Assembly: GCF_000150955.2 (NCBI RefSeq)
Contig: NW_002238035.1
Coordinates: forward strand, 1 to 64,000
Direction of reading: 5' to 3'
DNA from: Phaeodactylum tricornutum CCAP 1055/1
Lineage: Eukaryota > Bacillariophyta > Bacillariophyceae > Surirellales > Neidiaceae
Length of the DNA: 64,000 nt
The position numbers were made by a program, and so were the translations under genes. Below are positions 1 to 12,209 of this stretch, piece after piece (positions within the stretch are counted from its first letter, which is position 1; each line of letters starts with the position of its first letter). Under the pieces are notes generated by a model. The model was given only the letters and a program-made list of their open reading frames with translations. It was not told the DNA's origin and made no database searches.

Positions 1-290
1 CTCTGGGATATCATGTATTCCCTCTGGGATATCAAATAGGGTTAGAGCTACTGCTCTGGGATACCTAACCTGCGGACGTCCGGCATACAGCTTTCACATT
101 CACAGTCAGCTGTTCTTCCGCGAATTGTTTGTGTCGTGTATTTCCTCTGGGATATCATATCCTTCCTCTGGGATATCACATATTCCCTCTGGGATATCAA
201 ATAGGGTTCGAGCTACTCCCCTGGGATACCTAGCCTGCCGACGTCCGGCATACAGCTTTCTGTTGTTATTTGCGAATTGCGTTTGCGTCA
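1..290. repeat. Direct repeats built on CTCTGGGATATCA
   Basis: A segment of about 75 bp starting at 20 returns at 185 with few changes (offset 165 bp). Inside it the 13-mer CTCTGGGATATCA occurs at 1, 22, 145, 166 and 187, mostly 21 bp apart, with a degenerate copy near 53. On the minus strand the array would read as repeated Asp-Ile-Pro-Glu, but I see no convincing gene. The array is cut by the window edge. Confidence 0.7.
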
Positions 291-362
291 GCACGTTGTG
301 TGGGTTTGTCGGCCATACGTACAGCCGTTTTCTGACTCTGGAGTACAAAACTTGCTGTCAAT

Positions 363-693
363 TGATTTGATAGAGCCATACTGACCCGGATATGGGGAAG
401 TAAGGTTGAAGACAAATGACCTTAGAGGACATCTCAGGATGAGATGCTAGGGTCATCACTTTAGTCTAGTCTTGTGCACATTGGATGATGTGCTCACTTT
501 ATTTTATTCTAAAGCACTTTGCAAGCTGTACTACTAGTCCTCTTGTGTGCTTTGTTAGACTTCGCCATGGCCATGCATTAGATGGTTTCCGCCGCAGCGG
601 AATCATTGGTCAAGCGACAGGACAACGATGAATGGAATCATAGTCCGAATATCGTAGTGCCGATGAACAGAGCACCACGTGGATATTAAAAGA
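363..693 (+). repeat. 5' LTR of element 1
   Basis: It begins TGATTTGATAGAGCC and ends TATTAAAAGA, and matches 7450-7784 apart from about ten differences, including a few extra bases in the 3' copy. The end with GA rather than CA is shared by both copies. Confidence 0.9.
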
Positions 694-1280
694 GTTTATC
701 AGAAACCCATCGCATACACCATGCGCAAAATTACCCACACAGCTCTGTGCGAGTGGATTGGTACCAGGCGCTAGACTGCACTGAGTTTTTCATCGGATCT
801 GTAAAACTTGACAGTAGTGTCGCGCGTTTCGTAACACCTACCAGTGTGATCCGTGCAGTGGGAGAAAAAGAACCAGAACAGATCTTGGTTCGCGCCCAGT
901 AGCGGCTTTTAAATCCGCGGGTACGATCAGTTGACAATTGATCTTGAAATCAGTTAAGTAAAATTCAGGTGGTTTCAGATGGTCACCTGTGGTCAATACT
1001 TCGTTAATCTATCTCACGAGTTTTCCCCTCCTTCAAAACGATTATACGAATCACAAAAGTATCTTAACCGATGCGTTCCTATTTGATTTATGATAATTTC
1101 AGTCACAATGACTGGATTACAGGGTCGGAATGACCTGTGTACTTATCGATTTTGTCACCAGTCATTCGCAATTTTCAGTTTTGTTGTTCGAACTTGTCAC
1201 TTTTCTGAAAATTCATCCGAAATTTTCCGAAATACCGTATCCTACCGTTTACTCAATTCCCACCGTTTCCACCGTTTACC

Positions 1281-3026
1281 ATGGCTGATGCTGATGCTCC
1301 CAACGCTCCCGAAGCTGGTCTTGCTCCGGCTGTTGCTGCCAATGCCCCGGGTATTGTTGGTGACGCCCAAGCTGCCGCTTACGCTGCGTTTGCCGCTGCT
1401 GAAGCTCAAATGGCAAACGCTCTCGCTGTTCTCGCGGGGGAAGCACCCCCTGATGCTCAACCCTTTCCTCCACCTCCGGGAGTGGCCGACATTCCAGTTG
1501 GCCTCCCTCCGGCTGTGGTGGATGCTCCTCTCATTGATCCGTATGACAGTCTTCTCATGAGGGCTGGCATGAACTACGGAACTCGCAAGGCTTTTTCTAA
1601 GGAGGGCTATGGTTTGATGTCTGACTTGGTTACTCTTAACCAGAAGCAACTTGAATCCCTCATTGATATGATGAACAAGAAGCATTGCGGTAAATCTTTT
1701 CAAGGCGCAATTCCGTTGGGCCTGAACCTTGTGGCTGAAGACCTTGAGATTGATATTGGCCACAAAACCAAGACCACTCTCAAGGTTATTCTCCATTGGG
1801 CGGACCTCCAGAAAAGTCTTGGATTAGACGTGAATGCCGAGGATTATACCGATGTTGTTGGTCAGCTTGCCCGCGAACGTATGGATGAAGAGGAGAAGAT
1901 TCTTGAGGCGGCCAAGAAGCTTACGCCTTCTAAGCCAACAACCCTCAAGGATATGACCAAGTGGCGTTCCTTCTTTGAAAACTGGAACTCGTACATGAGT
2001 CAGTGTCGCGGTGCTGCGGCTATCCCTCTTTCGTACGTTTACCGTACCAACAAGCAGCCCGAGACCGCTTTGGTCGGAACCTATGTGAATATGGATGCCT
2101 ATTTGGTTGCCCAGACAGTACTGTCTGGTTCCAACTTTGAGATCGATAATCAACGGGTTTTTGACGAATTCAAGGAAGCAATCACTACAACCGGACCTGG
2201 TTGGTCTTTCATCAAGACGTACAACCGAAGCAAGGACGGTCGTGCTGCCATTTTGAAATTAAAGGAACAGGCGGAAGGAACATTAAACGAGTCCGTTTGC
2301 CGTGATGATGCCATCAAGATCCTGTCAACTACGACATACAATGGTCCGAGTCGTAACTGGAATATTGATATGCTGTTGCAGAAATTTCAGTATGTTATCT
2401 CGGAATTGGTCGAAATTGACGGAGTCGCGTTGCCGGATGGGCAGCTTGTGACTTATTTGGTCCAGGCATTGAAGGACCCAAGTCTGAGTTATGTTCGTGA
2501 CACAATTCGCACCAATGCAACTTATCGGAACAGTTTTCCGGAAGCGCAGCTTTTTGTGAAGACTTTTGTGTCTTCGTCCACGAGCAAATCCGAAAACACG
2601 CCTTGACAGGTCAATGATGTGCAAACATCAGGTAGTGGGGCCTCCGGTGGGAGTATGAAAGGAGGTACCGGGAAAGGAGCCAGCAAGCCGACTCCCTTCA
2701 AGGGTGCAGTCACGGCTCGCAGTTATACTCCGGGAGAATGGAAAAGTTTGTCCAAGGACCAACAGGAAAAAGTGCGATCGCTGCGTAATAAAAAGAAGCA
2801 AGGAGGGAAACCCGAGGAATCAGAGAGGAATGTTGACAGTGTAGCACGGGATGAGCCTGTGGACACTAAGGAAGTCCATACCAGCCGTGAAATGGAACCA
2901 ACTTCAGATGCGGCTGGCCTGCAATTTGGCCGTGGTGCGTATAAGAAATCGGTCGGATTCACTGCAGACACCGCTTCTCCTTCCGAAAACGGAACGAAGA
3001 AGCAGAAAACGCATCACAATGCGTGA
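1281..3026 (+). other. Gag-like region of element 1
   Basis: The region opens with an Ala/Pro-rich N terminus, followed by a helical capsid-like part, and ends in a basic Gly/Lys-rich tail. A tail segment with a TPGEW core has a counterpart (TPNEW) in element 2. No CCHC zinc knuckle is obvious. Part of a fossil element; broken about once internally. Confidence 0.75.
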
Positions 3027-3083
3027 AACGCGGCACCCAATGCCAGTGTTTCGGGGACTAAGCAATGCATTTTACCAGATTGA

Positions 3084-6000
3084 GTGATATTGAGCCTCAC
3101 CTCTACACGCAGCATTTGTGATCTCAACGCATGCACTCATCTTGGTGAGGGCCGCTGTGAGTTGGATTCACATGCAGACACATGCGTGGCTGGGGCAAAC
3201 ACTGTCTTGATTGGTGAATCGCAGAAGTCCGTAACTGTGCGACCTTTCTCCAGTGAATATTCTGCACTGAAGAATATCCCCATTGGAACGGTTGCCACAG
3301 CTTACACAGTACCAGAAGACGGGAGAGTGGTGCTTCTTATTATTAATCAGGCCCTATTCTTTGGGGACAGATTGAAAAACACCCTATTGACCCCCAACCA
3401 GATGCGAGACTTTGGCATTGAAGTTGACAATGCCCCTCGGCAGTACGTCGCCAACTCCAAGCACTCTTTGTATGTTCCTGACTCCCAACTTCGGATTCCG
3501 CTGCAGCTGCGCGGTATATTCTCGTTTTTGGAGTCGCGGAAGCCCACGCAACAGGAACTTGACGAGTGTGAGCACATCATACTCACCTCTGATGTGCCGT
3601 GGGAGCCTTGCTCAGCGGACTTTGCCCGTCGAGAAGAAGAGGCCGCTAAGAGAGACCGGAGCGTATCATTGGTAGACACAACGGGACTTTCCACTGGCCA
3701 CGCAATCCTATCAGCACACCCATATGGTATACGAACTGTTGCGGCTTCGCAGCGAATACTTGAGACTTTTTGTTCCTTGACAGAGGTTGAATTGTGCGAG
3801 ACAAATCTGGCGGACCGCCTTATTGCCTGTGTTAATGTTGCGTCGGATGATTACTGTGGAGACGGGTTGGACGGTAGAGCTGACTTGGATGTGTACCCGG
3901 ACTCAGAAGACTTCACTCGTGTCGTCTCAGGTATGACATCAAGCGAAAGACGGTCAGCGTTGACAGCTGAGGTTTTGTCGAAGCCTTGGAATATTGGCCT
4001 GGATTCGGCCAAGCGGACTCTGCAAGTAACAACGCAGAAGGGTGTGAAAACGGTGATGCATCCCTTGACCCGACGGTATCGTACTCGCCAATCGCATTTA
4101 CGATTTCCCACCATTCGGACCAAGGTTTACACCGACACCATGTTTTCGTCCGTGATTTCCATCCGCCAGTACAAGTGTGCCCAGGTTTTCACAACCAACA
4201 TGGCCTATTCGCGTATTTACCCTCTGCAGACCAAGCAGCAAGCTCCTGATGCACTAATGAAGTGGATACATGATGTTGGGGTAATGAGTGACCTAGTTTA
4301 TGATGGGTCTAAGGAGCAGGGAGGTGGCAAACATTGGAAAGAGATTGAGCAGCGTCACCATATCCATCGCCATGTAACGGAGCCACACAGTCAGTGGCAG
4401 AATCGAGCTGAAGGAGAAATTCGTGAAATTAAGAAGGCTGTTCGGCACCAACTGCAGGTTTCTCGTGCACCACAGCGACTATGGTGTTTTTGTTGTGAAT
4501 GGGTGTCGGCTATCCGTCGATTAACTGCTCACGACATTCCTGCACTAAACGGTCGAGTTGCCACAGAGCTTTTGGAAGGGGACACCCCCGATATTTCTGA
4601 GTACGCGCAATTTGACTGGTATGAGCCTGTCTGGTTCATTGACCCAACTTCTGCTTTCCCTGAAATGAAGAAGAGATTGGGCCAATGGGTCGGAGTTGCA
4701 TCAGATGTGGGACAGGCAATGACTTTTTGGATTCTTCCAAAATCATGCATCCCAATTGCACGTTCCTCTGTTGCTCGCGTCTTTCCAGACGTAGCCGCTA
4801 CCGATGAATTTAAGGCTGACCTTGCTGAACTTGATCTAGCCATCGAAAATAGAATTGGAAACAGTAAAACTGCAGAACAAAACCAGGTTATTGATGGTCA
4901 ACTTGCAAATGTAATTTCGGGTCCGACTGATGACCTGTTTGAAGGGTATGCCGATGAGGACTTCCACCCTCTCGAAGAGGCTGCCGAAAAGGCCGAAGCC
5001 GACGATTATACGCCCGAATCTCTGGACGAATATCTGACTGCTGAAGTCTTACTACCAACTGGTGGTGAATTGTTGCGTGGTGTTGTAAAGGCTTGGAAAC
5101 ATGATGCTGATGGCAATCCTGTGGGGACCCGTCACAGCAATCCGATCCTCGACACACGTGAGTATGAGGTAGAGCTTCCTGACGGTTTGATCAACGTGTA
5201 TGCGGCCAACATAATTGCAGAGAATATGTACGCGCAAATTGACCATGAAGGTCGTGAGTTTCTCTTGATGAAAGAGATCACAGACCATAAAGTTGATGGT
5301 AACGCGGTTCGCAAGGATGATGGCTTTACCACTGGTAAGAACGGTGAACGGAAACCTCGCATGACAACAAAAGGTTGGAAACTTCTTGTATCATGGAAAG
5401 ACGGATCGACGACTTGGCTTCCGTTGAAGGATCTGAAAGAATCGAACCCAATTGAAGTAGCCGAGTATGCAGTTGCAAACAAAATTGTTGAAGAGCCTGC
5501 ATTTGCTTGGTGGGTACGGCATGCACTTCGTGTTAGAGACAGGGCAATTAAAAAGGTCAAGTCGAAATACTGGAAGCGGTCGCACAAGTACGGCATTGAG
5601 TTACCTCATTCTGTCGGAGAAGCACTTCGTATCGATAAGGAAACGGGGACCACATTCTGGCGCGATGGAATTGCGAAAGAAATGAAAAATGTGATGCCTG
5701 CGTTTGAATTTCGCGACGATGACCGGATGCCGGTTGGCTACAAGGAAATCAAATGTCACATGATTTTCGATATCAAGGCCTTTTCACTACAAAGGAAAGC
5801 ACGCCTAGTAGCAGGAGGGCACATGACGGATCCACCTAAAGATCCGACATTTGCTAGTGTTGTTTCTAGGGACAGTGTGCGAATCGCGTTCCTATTGGCG
5901 GCGTTAAATGACTTGGACATTCTTGCGGCTGACGTACAGAACGCATATTTGAACGCCAAAACAAAAGAGAAAGTCTGGACGCGCGCTGGAAAGGAGTTTG

Positions 6001-7286
6001 GATCAAACGCCGGACGACCGGTGTTGATCGTTCGCGCATTATATGGATTAAAGTCGAGTGGAGCTAGATGGAGAGACCATATGGCTGCAACACTACGTGA
6101 GGCGGATTATGTCAGCAGTAAGGCTGATCCTGATGTTTGGATGCGTCCCGCGACCAAACCAGATGGTTTCAAGTACTGGGAGTACGTTCTCGTGTATTCT
6201 GACGATATTCTCGCCATTAGCCATGACCCGAAAAGTACGATGGACTACCTAGAGTCCAAGTACACTCTCAAGAACGGTACCGTTGCGGAGCCAACAACTT
6301 ATCTTGGAGCTGAGATCAAGAAGTGGCGCATTGAGGGTTCCGACGACCCAGCGAAGATTCGCTGGGCGATGTCTTCGGAGACCTACATCAAGTCGGCTAT
6401 TGCTGATGTTGAAACGGAATTGGCGAAAGTTGATAAATGCCTTCCTACGAGGGTAACAATGCCTCTCAGTGCTGGCTATAGGCCAGAACTAGACCAGAGT
6501 CCGGAATTGGACGCAAGGAGGGTCACGTATTATCAGGGTCTAGTGGGGGTCCTAAGGTGGATGTGTGAATTGGGCCGGATCGATATTCTGGTGGATGTTG
6601 CAATGATGTCTCGCTTTTTGGTACTACCACGCAAAGGGCAATTGCAGCAGCTGTTTCATATTTTCGCATATCTGAAGGCTCACAAAAGGTCGACCTTGGT
6701 TTTTGACAATTCAGTTCCTACGTTTGATGCTGAACGGTTTGTTCAGAAAGATTGGTCGGAATTTTACCCGGGTGCAGCGGAGCCGATTCCGCCTAACGTA
6801 CCGGAACAACGAGGTAGATCAGTGTCAATGACGTGTTTTGTTGATGCGGATCATGCCGGGTGTCGGTTGACTTGCCGGTTGCATACAGGAGTATTGATTT
6901 ACGTAAACCGTGCGCCGATTTTGTGGTACTCGAAGCGGCAGAACACGGTGGAATCAGCAATGTACTCGTCAGAGTTTTGTGCAATGCGGACGGCAATTGA
7001 CATGATTGAAGGATTGCGGTATAAGTTGAGGATGCTTGGAGTTGGACTGGACGGACCAACCCATGTGTTATGTGACAACCAGTTGGTTGTTATCAGTTTG
7101 ACTGCGCCGGAGACAGCATTGAAGCGGAAGCACAATGCGATAAATTATCACAGAACGCGCGAGGCGCAGGCAGCAGGAATTGTCTCAATTGCTAAGGAAC
7201 CAACAGAGACGAATCTGAGTGATTTTCTGACGAAGAGTGTTCCTGGTCCGCGATTGAGAAAGCTGAGTGGTACAGTTCTTTGGTAA
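3084..7286 (+). other. Pol polyprotein region of element 1 (about 1400 residues)
   Basis: One long frame holds the copia order. A retropepsin-like DSHADTC is near residue 28. An integrase core follows, with a typical HSQWQNRAEGEI segment near residue 435. A chromo-like WKLLVSWKDGSTTW segment lies near residue 765. The reverse transcriptase box YSDDIL is near residue 1038, and an RNase H CDNQLV is near residue 1330. The order integrase before RT places it in Ty1/copia. The frame is long and open, so the copy is relatively young or constrained. Confidence 0.9.
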
Positions 7287-7449
7287 AAGACCAAAGGCCA
7301 ACAACGGGTGTACTAAGGTATTCCAAACCCCTGTGGAAGTTTCCAAAATGGATTCTGAAGCCAGCCTCTGGAAGAGTGTGCTTTATTGGGCTAGACGCGC
7401 AAGAGCTTTTGCTGTGTGCGGAGGTATTGCGGTTCTAGCTCAAGGGGAC

Positions 7450-7784
7450 TGATTTGATAGAGCCATACTGAACCGGATATGGGGAAGTAAGGTTGAGGAC
7501 AAATGACCTTGGAGGACATCTCAGGATGAGATGCTAGGGTCATCACATTAGTCTAGTCTTGTGCACATTGGATGATGTGCTCACTTTCCTTTATTTTATT
7601 CTAAAGCACTCTGCAAGCTGTACTACTAGTCCTCTTGTGTGCTTTGTTAGACTTCGCCATGGCCATGCATTAGATGGTTTCCGCCGCAGCGGAATCATCG
7701 GTCAAGCGACAGGACAACGATGAATGGAATCATAGTCCGAAATTGTAGTGCCGATGAACAGAGCACCACGTGGATATTAAAAGA
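7450..7784 (+). repeat. 3' LTR of element 1
   Basis: Preceded directly by the purine run AAGGGGAC. It matches the 5' LTR almost throughout. Twelve bases after it the duplicated LRAT block begins, so the retroelement sits at or very near a duplication breakpoint. Confidence 0.9.
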
Positions 7785-7796
7785 ATCCCAATCGTA

Positions 7797-9498
7797 GATC
7801 GACTCCCGATTCGATTGTTGACAGAGCTGATCTGCTTCCAGTTAGTGCGCAACTCCAGTTGCTAGCGTTAAAAACAACCTAATGAGCAAAGGGCTCTTGC
7901 AAGAGAGAGTCTCGTCGTGTTGAAACTGTTGCAAACAGATTACTTTTCCCTACCAGTGCTACTGCTGCTGCTACTTGCTACTGTTACAGTTGCTCGCTTG
8001 TGCGACCGGACATGAGAGTATGCAATTCTCACCAACGCCGCTGGAAGAGCCGCGGTGGGATCGCACGGTGAAAGTCGTCGTCTCTCCCGCCACGGCTACG
8101 GTCTCGAGACCTTCTACAGATCGCGCGACGGAACACGACAGCCATGAGGGCAACGGGGACACGCCCATGGATAGGCCGCTAAATCCGATAGTCGGTTGTT
8201 TGAGCATGGAAGCCGGAGAACCTACTCAACAAGCAGAACACGCGGGAGTTGGCGAGGAGGTGTTGGAAAAGACGGCCTATGTGGAGGAAGGAGCATCAGT
8301 GCTAGGAGCCGAGACGCTTGTTCCGGATGCTGCCTCTGAAGATGAGCGCGATGTTCCGATGATCACGACAACAATTCCAGCTTACGCAATTCCACCAATA
8401 TCCGTGCCGAGCAACCAAAAGAACACGGACGTTGATACGAACACGACTGAAGTACCGCCCTTTGCCATGGGAGATCACGTGTATCGCTTGACGGGACCGT
8501 TTGGATTCTCCCAGCATCACGGCATCGTACTGACTGTGGCACGGAACGAAACGACTCCCCTCGAGTGGATCTTGGAGATTGCTGACTTTGATGCTTTGCT
8601 GGGAGCCCAGTCGGATCTTGATTAGAATGAAATGAGACAAACGGATTGTACGTCCACACCGCAACATGCTGGTACGGTTGAAGCAACGTCACAGTCCCCC
8701 CACACAGCCGAACTCGAAAAAGCCGACGTGGAGGCTTTGGAGTCCGTCGATAATCACGAGACGCCCAAAAAAACTGACGTCGCACTCACCTCACAGTACG
8801 TTCGAGAGTATCGCACGTCCGATTCCACGGTGACTTGGCACAAGGTACAGTATCACGCACGCTGGCTGCGCCGTCATTTCGGTCGTAGTGGAACGTGTAC
8901 CGCAGCCGCAGCCGACGCTCCGGGTATGGTTCGAGCCCGGGTGGACTTTCTTTTGCATCACCCCGAGGCCTTACCGCTTTATCACATGCTCCAAGCCAAT
9001 ACGGAGTGTGTCGCGGTTTGGTGTCGAACTGGTACATGGGCTACGTTGCAAGCCACGTCTTGGTTAGCCGTGACGGCGGCGGGACAAGCCAAGTCGGCCG
9101 CGACGCTAGCAACCGTCGCCGCGTCCACCACCGTCACTGTTCCTGCGGCCGGACTCTGGGGTTGGATGGGCTACACCTCCCAGGCTAGTTTGGCCGTCAC
9201 CTAACCGCACCTTCTACCGGCCATTGCCGCCTACGGAGCCGTGACGGTGGGACTCCCGCTGTTGTTTCTCCAAAAGGCCAAGCAAAAATGGAAAGACGTC
9301 ACGGTTCAACTCAATACGGCCTTTTGGGACTGGGCTCAGTCGTCGGAGGACTTTGTCGAGTCTCTGCTGCAGTGGAGCAGCCAACACGATCCTGTGGTTC
9401 TTGTCGACTAAAGAGACAGGATCAATGATGGCAATTGAAAAGTCATGTTGGGACCGTAACGTCGGAAGGTTAGTCATGGACGTTTAGAGGTGCATCTA
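7797..9498. repeat. Segmental duplication block 1, copy A (pair of 30977-32680)
   Basis: About 1.7 kb is shared with 30977-32680 at roughly 98 percent identity by eye. It covers the LRAT-like gene and some 220 bp upstream. Homology starts at GATCGACTCCCG and stops at GTGCATCT in both copies. The outer sequences differ completely, so the edges are true breakpoints. Confidence 0.9.
8020..9411 (+). pseudogene. Decayed copy of the LRAT-like gene
   Basis: Same gene as 31200-32591, with the same length and frame. Two single-base changes create in-frame stops: a CAG-to-TAG change at about 8623-8625, and a CAA-to-TAA change at about 9202-9204, close after the LRAT core. The first stop falls after the His-containing half of the LRAT fold, so the catalytic Cys half would not be made. 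The rest is nearly identical to the intact copy, so inactivation is recent. One short peptide of about 200 residues could still be translated. Confidence 0.85.
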
Positions 9499-9529
9499 CC
9501 AAAGGCGCGGTGGACACCAGGGTGCACGC

Positions 9530-9650
9530 GCGAAGTGTCAGATACGCGCCGGAATGATCAAGAACGGTCGCCGGTAGCAGCAGCACTTCCTTGTACTCGT
9601 ACTCCGTGTCGTGAGCCTAACCGTGGACAACCGTATCTTCCCTCTAATCA
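9530..9650 (-). pseudogene. Decayed JmjC gene fragment
   Basis: On the minus strand a short stretch reads EVLLLPATVLDHSGAY after EYEY. This lines up with AEYTEVLLLPGDALFIPAR of the two other JmjC copies at 10142-10475 and 33033-33366. Nucleotide similarity is only about 70 percent and the frame drifts, so it is an older remnant. It lies just past the end of the LRAT block, the place where a JmjC gene follows in the intact copy. Confidence 0.55.
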
Positions 9651-9659
9651 AGATGCAAG

Positions 9660-10140
9660 TAGCTTCGGCTGGCAATTGTTCAAACGGGCAAAGTGGCTTA
9701 TAACTACACTACAATATTTTCACGACCTAAATGTCTCTGTATCTACAAAGCTTATGTATTCTTGACAGTGAGAATCAGACATCCGCCCCATGGCTGCTTT
9801 GTGGGCAAATTCCCTATCGCAATTTCAATTGATGCAAATGCTAGAAACGCCGTAGGTAAAGTGTCAAATATGGCGGTACATTGCTAGATGATTGCCTGCT
9901 GACACCTGCCCACACCCAAGATTGATAATCATTGGAATGATTACCAAAAGTAATATGGGTCGCTCACGGTCGATGATAACAAAACAAAAAAATAGAAATC
10001 CTCCTACACAACCTAGCAGCTTGAGTACAGGATGATCCAGAGGTTGCTCAGTAAACAGTACAATAGCTGTGCTCTCTGTTACTGTCAATAAAGATTCTTT
10101 CCTGGCCCAAGCTAGGGTAGTGATACTATGTAGGTTCGCG
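9660..10140. other. Intergenic, nothing recognised
   Basis: About 480 bp without a supported gene. It separates the decayed JmjC fragment from the second JmjC piece. No counterpart is seen in the gap at 32681-33031. Confidence 0.5.
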
Positions 10141-10475
10141 TTCAAAACCAGTTGTTGACACTGAGGGACGTGCTCAAGGCACGAACGTACTGCCACGTAC
10201 GAGCGGAAATGAGCAAGGCATCACCTGGCAGGAGCAGCACTTCTGTATACTCGGCGTCCCGAGCCTTGCCGTGCACTGCCCAATCTTCCCGCTCACAGTC
10301 CAGGTCATTCATGATGCCTTGCAACCCATATGCACCCGACGTGCTCACGTATAGCTTAAGCGTTGCGTCGCGAGGATACAGGCGCACATACTTCGCTCCC
10401 ACCAGTTGCATAAACAGATTGTCGTACGAATCAAAATGTAACGGTGTGCAGGTACCGCCCGTGCCCATCCACACG
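10141..10475. repeat. Segmental duplication block 2 (pair of 33032-33366)
   Basis: About 335 bp of JmjC coding sequence is shared with 33032-33366 at roughly 90-92 percent. It stops abruptly at CCATCCACACGTA, after which the kinase sequence starts. It is more diverged than block 1, so the two blocks did not arrive in one step, or evolved at different rates. Confidence 0.8.
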
Positions 10476-12089
10476 TAAAAGTCAAAAGTTGGCATAAATC
10501 CTTCTGTCTTGCGCCAGGTTGAAAACGCTCTCTTGACTTCGCGGTCCACACTTTTCTCCGTCAACAAGTCTGGTAGGTGGCGTGTCCATCCGTGTTCCTC
10601 TGGAATGAGTTGCGCCATTCCGTACGGGCTCTGGCGGTTGACGACGAGACCGTGGATCAAAACTGCTTCGTTTCCGACTGCCTGCATCTCGAGCAGACAA
10701 GTGAAGAGGCCGGGGCGACGAAGAACGTCGGAGGTTGTTTCCTTGATGTTGTTGTTGCTGCTGCGGCGGTTGATTGACGGTTCGCAAGTCAACCACGGTT
10801 CGATCGGCCAAAAGGTCAAAATCTACCAGTCGGGCCAAACCCCGATCCAAATCGAACGCCGTCAGCTTCGAGTTGTTACTGTGATTTCTTGAAAGTGAGT
10901 TCCACCCGTGTACCACTTTCTGTAACAGCTCTAAAGACCGCTCGTGCATGTCGCGAATTACCGACACGGGAACGTACCGACCGGAGGTCAGCAATCGATT
11001 CACGTTCCGATCTATGAGCTCTGGCAGTGTTGCCTGAAGCCCAAAAAGTTCTTGCGGAACCTTGTCCGCCAGGTCCATTTCTGAATTGTTCAGAATACGG
11101 AGTAGCGCCTTTTTGTCACTGTAGACTACAAAGCGGACAGGTCGGCGGGTGGAGGCTGCCATAACGAGAGCCATCCGGTAGTCACTCGGCCGCGTGTTGG
11201 TGTTGCCCCATGCCACTGGTCGGTCGATTGGGCATGCGTATAGCGCTTTTTCAGACGATTCCAGTCCAGTTGTAGAGTGGGTTCCGTCACGTCGGAATAT
11301 GCGCTCCCGCACAAAAAGGTCTACCGTCTGTGGCAGCAGTGCCACCATAGTCTGGTCCTGCATACAGCGTTCCACTGCGTTGACTAGTAAGGTTTGTACA
11401 GATTTCGATGTAGTAGATTCGCAGTGATCCATCCCCACGATATTGCCGATGATGGCATTGCGAAATTCCGATTCTGTCAAATTCCCCGCTACTCTTTGAA
11501 GCACGGTTCGGAGCTCTCGTTGATCATTTCCCTGGATTCGTTCCGCCAAAGACTTGCCACAAATACAGTGCGTACGTAGCTCTTCGGGATAGGAATTGGC
11601 TGTGTTGGTGAGAAAATATTCCGTATTCAGTGGTACATATGTGTCTGGCTGGTCATCCAGCGACACATCATCAATGGAGACTTGCGAGTAGTCCGGACTG
11701 TGCCTTTGTTGTTGTTGCAGCCAGGTAGTCTTGCCGGCGCAGGGTGGTCCAATCGTAATATACAAGGGCGCCGGTTGGTCCGATTTTGAAAAACTCAAAT
11801 CACAGTCAGTAGTCGCAGTGCTTTCCGTTTGCATTGCAACGTGGACCTTGGGCTGCGTCAACAAAAAGCTACGCGCGAAAGGAAAGAGTACCACGAAAGA
11901 AAAGGTCAGGTAGCCAGCTTGTCGCTTGCTAGCAAAAGGCATGAAAGGTCGTCCGCACCAACAGTCAATCCTTCTCTTAGAACAGATTTGCATTGACGCT
12001 GCACTGGGGACCTCAAAGAGCGAGTCACAGTCCGTGCAATCGATTACGATCGTGAATGGTGTTGCCCGTTTACCGGCCCTTTCGTTCAT
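10142..12089 (-). CDS. P-loop kinase fused to a JmjC C-terminal half (chimeric gene)
   Basis: The N-terminal part has a clean Walker A, GPPCAGKTT, near residue 112 if translation starts at 12089, or near residue 25 from a second Met at 11831. The layout is like polynucleotide-kinase or zeta-type P-loop proteins. The C-terminal part (10142-10475) is the second half of a JmjC/cupin domain with HFDSYDN and LLLPGDALLI, about 92 percent identical at DNA level to 33033-33366. The two parts are in one frame at the junction near 10475. Upstream, the frame changes once within a CAG/CAA-rich linker at about 10740-10790: before it the kinase frame, after it the KETTSDVLRRPGLF frame. This may be an indel, an assembly error or a missed intron. 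The normal His of the cupin end (TWHYV) reads TWQYV here, so the JmjC part is probably inactive. Confidence 0.6.
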
Positions 12090-12209
12090 CGAAATCGGGG
12101 TCCCGGAGTTATGCTCGATCCGGATTCGCCACGGACCCGGTAGTTTCGTTTTACAGTTAGCGGAACTTGGAAAAATGAAGACTACACTTATTACAATTAC
12201 TGTGTAACC

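Larger units (their letters stand above)
363..7784 (+). mobile_element. Ty1/copia LTR retrotransposon (CoDi-like), element 1
   Basis: Long terminal repeats flank a gag-like region and one long pol frame in the copia order protease, integrase, reverse transcriptase, RNase H. The sequence GTTTATCAGA follows the 5' LTR directly, as it does in element 2, and is probably the primer-binding site. A purine run AAGGGGAC abuts the 3' LTR. The LTRs differ at roughly 3 percent of sites by eye, so the insertion is not brand new. The element looks nearly whole, with about two breaks in the gag-to-pol frame. No matching 5-bp target duplication is visible at the ends. Assignment to the diatom CoDi groups is from known family features, not from a search. 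Confidence 0.9.

Noticed and set aside
694-1280. Small frames in the leader of element 1
   Set aside because: Short, no domain; this is the untranslated leader between LTR and gag.
7975-8019. Upstream TTG start for the LRAT-like genes
   Set aside because: Not an ATG; the first in-frame ATG is at 8020 (31200 in the intact copy). An upstream exon remains possible.
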